The notes beneath the pieces were generated by a model. That model was not told the DNA's origin. It saw only the letters and a list, made by a program, of their open reading frames with translations, and did not search any database. This document shows positions 53,101 to 59,871 of a stretch of 64,000 nt of DNA, piece by piece. The DNA is from SIG598 sp045538015 (GTDB taxonomy: Bacteria; Bacillota; Clostridia; Oscillospirales; Acutalibacteraceae), in assembly GCA_045538015.1 (NCBI GenBank), contig JAZSQO010000008.1:1-64000 (forward strand), in the 5' to 3' direction. Both the position numbers and the translations under genes were made by a program. Position 1 is the stretch's first letter, and each line of letters starts with the position of its first letter.

Positions 53101-56100
53101 GAGTCGCCGTTCACGGCGGTGACCTTCTTGTCGATGGTCATGTCGGGGTTGATGGGATCGGTGAGGATGACATCAACCGAGCTGGTGATGGGGCTGGGAT
53201 CGTAATCCTTGGTCTGGCCATCAACGGGATCCACATAGGTGGCGTAGGTGTTCAGGGTGTTGGTGGCGCGGTTGTTGACATAGGTCACATCCACGGGGAA
53301 GGTGACCGGCAGGCGGTCAATGACCCAGTCCTCGCCGGGCTGGATGGTGAAGCTGGACAGAGCGGCAGCCACCCAGTCAAGGGCGGTGATCTGCGCCGGA
53401 TTCATCACATCCTCCAGACGGACGGTGACGGGCACGTTGCCCGAGTTGGTGATGGTGAAGCGATAGTAAGCGGTCTGACCCTTTTCAACGGTGACCGGCT
53501 CGCGGCCGTAGGTGCCGGGATTGCCGGAGGCGGAAACCTCCTTGACGGCGGTGATGGACGGCTTTGCGTTGATGGTGTACCTGGCGGTATCGCTGGACAC
53601 GACCTCCTTGTCCTTGTGGACGCAGGAGGCGGTGGCGGTATTGACATTGTCGGCCGAAGCGGAGGCATCGGCGGGAACAACGTAGGTCAGGGGACCGACG
53701 ACCTGGCTTTCGCCGGGCTGGAGGGAGGAAATGGTGGTGATAACGCTGCCGGCGGCATAGGTGCTGCCGCTGTAGATAACAGCGTGGTCATCGGTGACTT
53801 CGATATTCTCAAGGAGAGCGTCGCCGCTGTTTTCCACCTCGATGAAGAAGAAGATGGATTTGCCCGGATCCTGAGCCACCGACTCGCCGGCCTGACTGAG
53901 GTCGTTGGTGAGGGCGGCGGTCTTGTTTACGGTCAGGGCGGGGTTGTTGGCCACAACGGGCACTTCCTCGGTATCCTCGGCGGTGACCTCCTCGTCGGTG
54001 CCGGGAACCACGGCGGTGGCGGTGGCGTTGTTGACCGCCTTGCCCGCGGCAAGGTCGGACTCCTGCACGGTGTACTGGAAGGTCAGCTCAGCGGAGCTGC
54101 CGCCGGCAAGAGAAGAAATAACGGTGTTGCTGGTGATCCATCTGCCGTTGGCGGAGTCGGCCAGAGAGTCGTCCACGCGGACATTCTCAAGGGTCTGCTC
54201 GCCGAGGTTGGTGACCACGATCTTGTAGGTGATGGTCTCGCCTACGCTGTAGTTTTCTCTGGGATCGACAACGCTCTTCTCCACCTTGAGAGGGTTGGTG
54301 TAGAGGGTGTCGGAAACGGTCTCGCCCTCGTTGACGTAGGCGAAGTTGGTGATCTCGGAAATATGCTCGCCGTTGTTGTCGGTGGTGACAACCTGAGCGT
54401 CAAAGGTGAGATACAGGGTGGAGTTGGCGGGAACATTCACCGCGCCGTCAAGGGAGGCGGCGGTGACATCAATGCCGGTGGTGACGTCGGACTGAACGCC
54501 GCCGGAGACCACATAGCACTGCATGGTATCGGGGAGGAACTGCACGCCGGCAGGAGCGGTGTCCTGAATGGTGATGTTCTCCGAGGGCAGGGTGCTGGGG
54601 TTCTCGATGGCGATGGTGTAGCGGATCTTGTCGCCCACTTCAACAACGCTGCCGTTGAGGTCGACATTGCCGTTCTCGTCCAGCTTGCTGGCGCTCTTGG
54701 AGTAGGAAAGGTCGGCGAAGGCAAGGTTGGTGATGAGCTTGAGGTTGGAGTCTCTGGTGCTGCGCTCCATGTAGTAGATGGTCAGGTCGTGGTAGCCGGG
54801 AGCCAGCTTGTAGCCGCTGCCGGTGCTGACGAACATCTCGCTCAGCTTCTTGTTGACCAGAGTCTCGTTGTTGTAGTAGTCGGTGCCTTCCGCGGCGAGC
54901 AGGTTGGCCTTGGCTACGTCATACATACTTCTGGCGTTGCCGGAGGTGCTGCCGGAGTTGAACACGGTGGTGGTGTTGTCGCCCAGATCCACCACGCCGG
55001 TGATGGCCTCGTGAACGCCGCCGATGTCCAGAATGAGGACGCCGTCGATGAACAGCCAGAAGTCGTCGTCTCCGGTGAAGCGGAAGGTCTCGTCGCTGTT
55101 TGCGGATACGAGGAACTGGGCGTCAAACTCCATGCCGAAGTGGTAGTTGTGGCGGATACCCTCGGCGTCCAGGTCGGGAGCCACGCCGCACATGGGGAAG
55201 TAGCCGTTCTCGCCCTCGGTGCCGTAGCCGTCGGCACAGTCGGAAGCCTGATACTGCTTGTCGCTGTCAAAGACATAGTAGCCTATGTAGGCGTCGTTGC
55301 TGTAGTTGTCAGCGTCGGTGATCTTGTAGAGGGTGATGTCCGAGTCGATGGCATTCTCCCGGAACATCTTCACATCGTCGTTGAGATGTTCGGCGGTGAT
55401 GCGCTCGGCGTTGCTGGGGTTGACGTGAGCGTTGTTGTTGCTCAGGTTGTAGTATTCCACCTCGTCGGTGAAGATGGGGCGGCCGTTCTCGTCAAGAGCG
55501 CCGGCGACCAGACCGGGACGCACGCCCTGCTGAGCCTCGTTGGAGCCCCAGGTGAACTCGAAGAAGCGGGCGGTGTCCAGGTCACGGAAGCTGTAGTCGT
55601 ACAGCTTGATGGGAACGGTGACCGATTCGCCCTGAGGATACTCATAGGGGCGCAGGGTGACCTTGTCGGCCCAGATGGTATAGTTGGAGCCGTAGATGGC
55701 CTTGTTGACATTATCGTCGCTGTTGGCGACGGCGTCGGAGGCAAGAGTGATCTGCAGGCAGCCGTTGGCGTCGGCCTCGGCGTAGACATAGCAGGTATGG
55801 AAACCGGTGACCACGCCCGCACGGGTGTCGTTGCCGTTGCCCGAGGGATAGGAGGCGAAGGAACCCAGGTTGCTGCTGATGTAATAAGTGCCTTCCTTGT
55901 CGGCTTCGGCGCCGGGAGCGGCGGCGGTGAACACGGTGTTGCCCTTGCCCAGAGTCATGGCCTCAACGCCCACACGATAGGTCTGGCCGGGAGTGAGTCC
56001 GCTGATGATCTGGGTGACATAGGAGCCGCTGGTTCCGGGGATCATCCGGAGCAGGTCGGCGCCGCCGTCGGTGGGAGTATATTTGTCGCCGCTGGAATAA

Positions 56101-57125
56101 CTGTTTACATAGCTGTCGGGAATGGTGATACCCGAATAGGAGAAGGGCTCGGTGATGATGTCGGCGTCGCCGCTGAAATCCCAGCCGAAGCCGTCGCCGG
56201 TGACATCGCTGTTCTCTTCAAAGCTGAAGTTGAAGTCGTCACCGCTCTCGCCGGTAATCTCGCCGCCCAGCTTGCCCAGATAGGACTTGGAACCGTTGGC
56301 TCCGTTGGCGTCGGGAGTGCTGGGAGTGGTGATGGAGCTGGCCAGAGCCTTGTTGGTCTCCACGTCATAGGAGGGCACGACTATCTCGCCCGGCTCCTCG
56401 GGATCTTCAGGATCCTCGGGATCGCCGGAGCCGGAACCGGAACCGGTGCCGGTTCCGCCGGAGCCGTCGGTGGTGGTGACGGCGATGCTGTCAAGGTTGA
56501 AGGTGGGACAATACTCGGCGATCATGTGCAGACCCACATAGAGAGTCTGACCGTCGCTGAGGGTGGCAGAGGCGCTGCGGCTGTGCTCGGCAGTCGCCTG
56601 ACCGAAGGTGGCCGACTCGTTCAGAGCCGACTCGGCGGTGAGGCTGTCGCCGGCGTAGGCGAACAGCTTGGTGGTGCTGTTCTGCACCGAGTTGGCGCTC
56701 CAGTTGGTGGCAATGGCGCGGGCAACAGCGTCAACGGTGTAGGTTCCCGCGTCGAGGCCGGGAATGGCCAGATAATACAGGAACTCGGTGCTGTTGGTAC
56801 CGCCGGCAGACTTGCTGTTGCTGCCGTTGGTGGTGAACTGGCCGGTGAGGCCGCTGGGCGCGGAGGCGGTGTAGGTGCCCTTGTTGCCCTGATTCGCGGT
56901 GTTGTAGCCGCTGGAGGTGGTGACGAACTTGCCGTCGTTGAGGATCCGCCAGCTGAGACCGGACAGATCCACCTCGGTGGCGGCGCTGACCTTCACCACT
57001 CCGCCCAGCAGGTCAAGAGAGGTGTTGAACAGCAGAACCAGCGCCAGCAGCACGCAGGCCGCCACGCGCAGAACTCTGCTGCCCGGGTACAGGTTTTTCG
57101 GATGTTCAGTGTTGTTCTTTTTCAT
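47166..57125 (-). CDS. Giant cell-surface protein: fibro-slime-like domain and about 20 DUF11 repeats
   Basis: The 3319-residue protein has a signal peptide (about 1-48), an unassigned N-terminal beta domain, a Pro/Glu linker near residue 240 (PEDPEDPEEPGE), and a second region containing a fibro-slime-type domain near 680-720 (FRFTGDDDFWLFIDGVLILD). From about residue 800 to 3230 there are about 20 DUF11/B_ant-type repeats of about 120 residues (VKPGDTVTYTIVVTNTGNVPL...). The end is GPDTGEEAERS, a membrane segment and RRKK: an xPxTG-like sortase anchor. It probably forms a long surface stalk, with the N-terminal part carrying binding activity. The start at 57125 follows GGAGATGCAGGAG. Confidence 0.85.
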   Translation of the reverse strand: MKKNNTEHPKNLYPGSRVLRVAACVLLALVLLFNTSLDLLGGVVKVSAATEVDLSGLSWRILNDGKFVTTSSGYNTANQGNKGTYTASAPSGLTGQFTTNGSNSKSAGGTNSTEFLYYLAIPGLDAGTYTVDAVARAIATNWSANSVQNSTTKLFAYAGDSLTAESALNESATFGQATAEHSRSASATLSDGQTLYVGLHMIAEYCPTFNLDSIAVTTTDGSGGTGTGSGSGSGDPEDPEDPEEPGEIVVPSYDVETNKALASSITTPSTPDANGANGSKSYLGKLGGEITGESGDDFNFSFEENSDVTGDGFGWDFSGDADIITEPFSYSGITIPDSYVNSYSSGDKYTPTDGGADLLRMIPGTSGSYVTQIISGLTPGQTYRVGVEAMTLGKGNTVFTAAAPGAEADKEGTYYISSNLGSFASYPSGNGNDTRAGVVTGFHTCYVYAEADANGCLQITLASDAVANSDDNVNKAIYGSNYTIWADKVTLRPYEYPQGESVTVPIKLYDYSFRDLDTARFFEFTWGSNEAQQGVRPGLVAGALDENGRPIFTDEVEYYNLSNNNAHVNPSNAERITAEHLNDDVKMFRENAIDSDITLYKITDADNYSNDAYIGYYVFDSDKQYQASDCADGYGTEGENGYFPMCGVAPDLDAEGIRHNYHFGMEFDAQFLVSANSDETFRFTGDDDFWLFIDGVLILDIGGVHEAITGVVDLGDNTTTVFNSGSTSGNARSMYDVAKANLLAAEGTDYYNNETLVNKKLSEMFVSTGSGYKLAPGYHDLTIYYMERSTRDSNLKLITNLAFADLSYSKSASKLDENGNVDLNGSVVEVGDKIRYTIAIENPSTLPSENITIQDTAPAGVQFLPDTMQCYVVSGGVQSDVTTGIDVTAASLDGAVNVPANSTLYLTFDAQVVTTDNNGEHISEITNFAYVNEGETVSDTLYTNPLKVEKSVVDPRENYSVGETITYKIVVTNLGEQTLENVRVDDSLADSANGRWITSNTVISSLAGGSSAELTFQYTVQESDLAAGKAVNNATATAVVPGTDEEVTAEDTEEVPVVANNPALTVNKTAALTNDLSQAGESVAQDPGKSIFFFIEVENSGDALLENIEVTDDHAVIYSGSTYAAGSVITTISSLQPGESQVVGPLTYVVPADASASADNVNTATASCVHKDKEVVSSDTARYTINAKPSITAVKEVSASGNPGTYGREPVTVEKGQTAYYRFTITNSGNVPVTVRLEDVMNPAQITALDWVAAALSSFTIQPGEDWVIDRLPVTFPVDVTYVNNRATNTLNTYATYVDPVDGQTKDYDPSPITSSVDVILTDPINPDMTIDKKVTAVNGDSSTAAIPVVEPGDTVTFAITVINTGNCPLNVSLEDVFAGQELTGSLSYSASLPMNYDGTFTLAAGGRTTVTVDAVIADDAANASVLTNVATATGTVPSTVTGTHEPITRQDDASVVVKNENIVPAIDIKKEVSKTTAYAGETVTYTLTVKNTGNVALSDVVVSDDKVFDENTVASSRTGWTQVGSTTTGSHTIGDLPVGTPVKLTYQYKIPSSALAGESYLNTAVVAAKAPDGTELTDTDNETVTIGQSAELMVTKTVSNNVPDQGDTIEYTVTVTNIGSTPLTGVALVSDVFTINGVQQTTPAAWLTELAAMDDELAPGESWSTSSGSMPFEVPDDAGQNTVYKNTVTVTSDQTGNRSDDVIATVGNDPHNQVSLSKVALNSPIKPGENAEFVIVVTNNSGVAIDDLVVYDIADVIGVPSAIAYPDGWQVGRLEAGGIWTKTVSVPTEAGMKGDVLNNAYLDTEGTTFDPEDPTTYLRQDDAEVIIPDDPRLAIEKTASADTVMQGSSVVYTIVVSNVGNCDLNNVSVTDSISGGIWNTDAAEADGFNVAITGGSPVISLMEPGDQVLLTYTLDHLAGNAGDTIKNIAYASCDDPATPTVHDDADVELTARPDDPAPSIAVNKEVSTPTAKAGQTVSFWITVTNTGNVPLYNVALEDEFSRLFGTSDTEITNTGWQLDCPETLEAGESWESGLLYYTIPEDTLGDTTFRNVVTVNANEDPDDPSSALDEVTDSAETVVPAQPALSVTKDASRTTVSAGQTVVYTVVVENTGNCKLNGVVVTEALTGGTWSVSGTNTHNVTNLTSNPTIPELGAGEKVILLYTYTVPDGTAEGTDIDNTVTATSTSPSTEPATDEETVRVVEPIAPEITVTKTVTNAYAKPGQTEYFQIIVTNTGNVPLCDVNLTDVFSKVNGSVSTQLSTAGWDLDCFETLPVGGAWISQPMPYTVASGAPAGEKYDNTVTVTSKYVKEDGTKGDVVPKEANAILTVERDPGMSIVKTVNNAHPKAGDSVVYTIVVTNTGNCLLTDVDVTDSISGGRWINATTDAGVTVSMSGSHPVLTVFPMGGVAQFTYTVTVPNTAAAGSTIRNIATAETVTDPATGEKLTVSDDVDVVVDETPITPAPAFTVTKEVITSGEENGKATAEPGETVYFWITVTNTGNVPLCNVTLTDEFVRQMGDALTVIPTSAWALSCPTDLAVGQSWRADRLSYEVPANAKGGEEFVNTVTVDADYINAGGTVTDLEDQEATADFTVERVSDMVIEKSAVPETQVVGGDVYYTISVTNTGNTLLENITVTDEMLDGEWSISALEPGKTYVIPAVTYTIPAGYDVEANPVITNTAVAVGTPKGEETPITRQDTANVTPVEVPLNEDITITKNVAGGTEYYPGDLVSYTILVENNGDVNYTDLTVKDELLGKEWKIASLRAGESTIIPVIESVYTIPMGTAAGKLTNVAELLDKEGTKLDEDDVDVTVLEDSELTVIKSANVTEAKPGDTVRYIIDVTNTGNTDLTGIVIEDKITGGTWTLPASLPAGTTGAAVAENGTVTVEKMEVGGAVLQLVYTVTVPADAKSGDVITNVVVADSNQTEPVQSEADVTVKIPGLEVTKTAAMPNVEAGKPVDFYITVANTGDIALEKISVSDIFAVTYEGEEYEANEAFAVIESLAPGASQRFKVTYTVPADAAVGTELVNTATATAENGVTDQDDDTVKVYEPVVETPDFIVRKLSSVSAAKPGDTVTYTIVVANTGNVTLTNIAVTDALDVVYNGTAVKAGDVITTIPSLEPEKTAEVEVTCVVPAAAQAGTYHTNRATADPENAEPRTAENLVQVLAADRPSYTVTKVGNVSSAKPGETVTYTIVVTNTGNCVIKDLKIYDDLLDKYFTVGNLGVGEVWQTKSGEAAYQIPTSAQDATSVSNNAAGSSGTPGAENKQSGWVLSVTATNKGPMGPDTGEEAERSVAPAIIAAALSVVVILVMVFIIRRKK
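47430..54720. repeat. DUF11-type repeat array inside the giant gene
   Basis: I counted 20 units by their shared opening (KxV ... AxxGxTVxYxIxVTNTGN), about 360 bp each. Protein identity between neighbours is moderate; alternating units recall each other (for example FWITVTNTGNVPLYNV and YTIVVTNTGNCLLTDV), which suggests duplication in pairs. Confidence 0.7.
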
Positions 57126-57573
57126 TTCTCCTGCATCTCCTTAGATAATTTCAGATTTTTCCTTGTACCAGAAAATTGTATGTCAGTTTTTTGCTAAGTC
57201 GGCTATTCGATTTCAGGATATATACATACACAAACCAGCATTATCCATCCACACAACGCAATTATAGTACTTGTCGAAAACGATTTCTACCAACAACTCT
57301 ACCGGTTTTTGCAAAATTCTAACCTAATATCATCACAATTTCATTGCCTCCCATTCAATTTTTCCGCTATTTTTCTCGCCGATCCGAGGCAGTTGACCTC
57401 TTATTTTGGGTTCGCTTTAATTATAGCACCAAATTCACCGCGCAAACAATATTAAATTTCAACAAATATGCACTAACTTTATCAACGTTTATGATACTCA
57501 CCAAAAACCGCGCGTAGATATTGTGAATACATTATGAATTGATCCCTGCGGAGCGCTCTTGCCAGCTGTCACC
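57126..57573 (-). promoter_or_regulatory. Upstream region of the giant surface gene
   Basis: This AT-rich gap of about 450 bp holds two minus-strand TATAAT boxes (57261-57266 and 57420-57425) with weak -35 boxes (TAGAAA and TTGTTT at 17-18 bp). The mRNA could have a leader of about 130 or 290 nt. I see no gene in it. Confidence 0.35.
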
Positions 57574-57602
57574 TTGACCGAATTCGTTTTCTGTGGTATC
57601 CT
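57574..57602 (+). promoter_or_regulatory. Promoter of the 340-residue lipoprotein gene
   Basis: TTGACC (57574-57579) and TATCCT (57597-57602), 17 bp apart, 21 bp before the start. Confidence 0.6.
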
Positions 57603-57623
57603 TGAGCAAAAGGAGGTTTTATA

Positions 57624-58646
57624 ATGAAAAAGATCTTTACTATTGTTTCCACCGTTGTATTCGCGGCGCTCTGCCTCTGCGGCTGCACCGCCGCCCAGAA
57701 GCTGGAGCAGGCGGTGGCCGACGCCAAGGCCGCCATCCCCGGAGCCTACGACCCGGCAAGCTACTACCCCGAGGAGCTGGCCGCCCTCGAGCAGCTGGCC
57801 GCTGACTACACCGCCGCTCTGGACGCCGCCGGAAGCGAGGAAGAGCTGCCCGCTCTTGCCGCCGACTTCGCCGCCAGGGTGGACGAGGTCAGCACCATGG
57901 AGGAGGTGGACGAGGCCATGAACAAGCTGGCCGACGAGACCGCCGCCGCCTTCTTTGAATCGGCTCACAACCGTCTCGTCTCCTACGAGACTGCCGAGGA
58001 ATATCTCAAGGCCCTCGGTGATTATTATAAGGAAGAAGCCTCCATGACCGCCGCCCAGCGCATCGAGGCCATCGAGGCTCTGGAGGCCATTCTGGGCGAG
58101 GCCGACGCTCCCATCGAGTTCACCTGCTCCTTCGAGGGAACCACTCTGCCCCTCGAGGTCAGTCTTTCCAGGAATTTCGGAGGCAGTCCCGTTGTCACCC
58201 TGACCTGCGGCACTCCGTGGAGCGAATACAATGACCTGCCCAAGTTCACCAACTTCGGCTACACCTCTTACACCATGCTGGACTACGAGCTGTGCAGAGG
58301 TGAGCTGACCGCCGAAGCCGTTTCCCGTATGCTCACCTGGCACACTGCCATCCTCACTCCCTACGAGAACATCTATCAGGGAGAGGATCTGGTTCCCGTC
58401 TCCGAGGGCAAGGCCGCCCGCTTTGAGCTCACCGGCAGCGCCATCACCGACACGGTCATGTCCCCCGTGCATATTTCCGTCATGAAGGACACCGCCGACA
58501 CCTTCATCAACTCCGACGGCATCGAGGTCGACCGCTATCTTGACGACGATCCTCTCACCATCGACTACATCCTCATCGACTTCAAGGCCTACACCACCGA
58601 TCCCGACCCCGTGGGCGCGAACCCTGTGTGGGTGGTTCTTCTGTAG
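57624..58646 (+). CDS. Lipoprotein, unknown function
   Basis: The 340-residue protein has a lipoprotein signal (MKKIFTIVSTVVFAALCLCGC, lipid Cys near residue 21). A helical Ala/Glu-rich part (residues 22-165) is followed by a mostly beta part (FEGTTLPLEVSLSRNFGGSP and onward). I recognise no family. The start at 57624 follows AAAAGGAGG. The terminator at 58674 ends it, and pnuC is convergent. Confidence 0.75.
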   Translation: MKKIFTIVSTVVFAALCLCGCTAAQKLEQAVADAKAAIPGAYDPASYYPEELAALEQLAADYTAALDAAGSEEELPALAADFAARVDEVSTMEEVDEAMNKLADETAAAFFESAHNRLVSYETAEEYLKALGDYYKEEASMTAAQRIEAIEALEAILGEADAPIEFTCSFEGTTLPLEVSLSRNFGGSPVVTLTCGTPWSEYNDLPKFTNFGYTSYTMLDYELCRGELTAEAVSRMLTWHTAILTPYENIYQGEDLVPVSEGKAARFELTGSAITDTVMSPVHISVMKDTADTFINSDGIEVDRYLDDDPLTIDYILIDFKAYTTDPDPVGANPVWVVLL

Positions 58647-58673
58647 CTCCCGATTCTGATTTTACGGCAAAAC

Positions 58674-58710
58674 AAAACCGAGCCTTCGGAAATCCCGGAG
58701 GCTCGGTTTT
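58674..58710. terminator. Bidirectional terminator between the lipoprotein gene and pnuC
   Basis: AAAACCGAGCCT and AGGCTCGGTTTT form a 12-bp perfect stem around a 13-nt loop, with A- and T-tracts on both sides. Confidence 0.88.
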
Positions 58711-58720
58711 CTGTTGTGTG

Positions 58721-59407
58721 TCAGCTTTTGCCGGACTGCTGCTCCTTCATTCTCTGCCAGTTGTAAAAGCCGTAAAGGTCGTTGGCCAGAAAGGCCGCGA
58801 AGCACAGCACTATGGGCAGATACGCCATGTCCTTGGCCGCGGCAATGACCCACAGCACGATGAGCACCACGTCGTTGGCCGCGTAGGCAAGGGCGTAAAA
58901 GGGACTGCGCAGCCACGTCAGATATGAGGCGGCAAAGCTGGTGGCAACGGACAGCGTGCTCACTCCGAGGCTGGCGTTGCCCAGCGCCCTGAGGATGAAG
59001 TAAAAGGCGGCGGTCACAAGCACCGTCAGCGCGGCCATTACCGCCAGAGCTCTGCCCGAGGGCGTGGCCACCTCCACCGTTTTTGTTCCCTTGTAGGGAT
59101 GTCTTGCCCACGAGATCACCGCCGCGGCGGCGATGGGTGCGGTCATGCACAGATAGGTTATCATCTCGCCGTAGTAGCGCTGGGAGAAGGAGATCATTCC
59201 GTAGAAGACGGCGAACACCACCGTGAGCACCTGCCCCAGCACATAGCCCTTGGCCACGAAGATAAGCGCCGTGACGCCGACCAGCGAGGCGATCAGGCTC
59301 AGCACATCCTTCCCGCCCGAGGCAAGAAAGCCGGCGATGATGACCGCCGCCGAAGCCATATACAGCCACCGCTCCGGCCGCGTCAGATCAGAAAAGGGAT
59401 TTTTCAT
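58721..59407 (-). CDS. pnuC: Nicotinamide riboside/mononucleotide transporter PnuC
   Basis: PnuC imports nicotinamide riboside by facilitated diffusion for NAD salvage. The 228-residue protein has seven membrane segments and the family motifs LTWLRSPFYALAYAANDVVLIVLW and YGFYNWQRM near the end. The start at 59407 follows ATGGAGGATG. The TTGACA/TATACT promoter lies about 110 nt upstream, and the leader between them is rich in hairpins. No NAD kinase or NadR gene is adjacent. Confidence 0.93.
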   Translation of the reverse strand: MKNPFSDLTRPERWLYMASAAVIIAGFLASGGKDVLSLIASLVGVTALIFVAKGYVLGQVLTVVFAVFYGMISFSQRYYGEMITYLCMTAPIAAAAVISWARHPYKGTKTVEVATPSGRALAVMAALTVLVTAAFYFILRALGNASLGVSTLSVATSFAASYLTWLRSPFYALAYAANDVVLIVLWVIAAAKDMAYLPIVLCFAAFLANDLYGFYNWQRMKEQQSGKS

Positions 59408-59520
59408 TTTTCATCCTCCATAAAAAAACAGCACCCGCCGCGCGCATCTTCTAAGACCTAACGACGCGCGCACGAATGCTTCCGCATATCGCTGCCCGGT
59501 GGCAGCACATATTTATTTGC
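59408..59520 (-). promoter_or_regulatory. Structured leader of pnuC, possible riboswitch
   Basis: The predicted transcript has three hairpins in about 80 nt: GCTGCC-ACCG-GGCAGC (59491-59506), ATGC-GGAA-GCAT (59476-59487) and a 9-bp stem GCGCGCGTC/GATGCGCGC (59440-59471), then a run of seven T at 59422-59428. The layout could serve ligand control, as known for some pnuC leaders, but it does not match the TPP or preQ1 patterns I know. Confidence 0.4.
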
Positions 59521-59526
59521 AGGGAA

Positions 59527-59556
59527 AGTATAACAGAGATGAGGGGCGGGTGTCAA
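59527..59556 (-). promoter_or_regulatory. Promoter of pnuC
   Basis: TTGACA (59551-59556) and TATACT (59527-59532), 18 bp apart, on the minus strand. Confidence 0.7.
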
Positions 59557-59628
59557 GAGGAGGGGGACAATTGATATGCTGAGGGCATTATCGGTATACT
59601 ACTGTTAATTAGTAGTACATAAAAAGGC

Positions 59629-59660
59629 AGAGCGGCAGGGAGCATATCCTTGCCGCTCTG
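59629..59660. terminator. Strong hairpin between pnuC and the TIR-LRR gene
   Basis: CAGAGCGGCA and TGCCGCTCTG pair over 10 bp, extended by GGGA/TCCT. It has an A-run before and TTT after. No gene ends here, so it may be left from an earlier arrangement or insulate the TIR-LRR gene. The rest of the 464-bp gap holds the pnuC leader and promoter and the promoter at 59814. Confidence 0.5.
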
Positions 59661-59813
59661 TTTACATTGCCCCGGCAGTTTCGAACCACCGAAATTGATT
59701 AGTCGCTCTGAGCCCGCGAGGGAGGCTTTATCAGAAACTATCAGACACTGAATAGGACTGCCGCGAGAGAATAATTCCCGACAGCTCCTTTTTTGCGCCC
59801 TCGGGCAAAAAGG

Positions 59814-59842
59814 TTGAAATATCGTGATGATCATTGTATAAT
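59814..59842 (+). promoter_or_regulatory. Promoter of the double-TIR/LRR gene
   Basis: TTGAAA (59814-59819) and TATAAT (59837-59842), 17 bp apart, 29 bp before the start. Confidence 0.7.
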
Positions 59843-59871
59843 GTAGTAAAAATCACAACGGAGGGGTAATG

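Noticed and set aside
47130..57197. A 3355-codon open frame on the plus strand
   Set aside because: It lies codon-aligned opposite the 3319-residue surface gene. Its translation is Gly/Val/Asp-rich without domain patterns, and the minus-strand gene has a ribosome site, signal peptide, recognised repeats and anchor.
59668..59700. A tRNA on the minus strand (GGTTCGAA-type T arm)
   Set aside because: Only a T-arm-like piece with wobble pairs is present. No matching acceptor stem, D arm or anticodon arm could be found.
59553..59834. A 93-codon minus-strand frame in the pnuC to TIR-LRR gap
   Set aside because: No ribosome site or domain, and it spans a strong hairpin.
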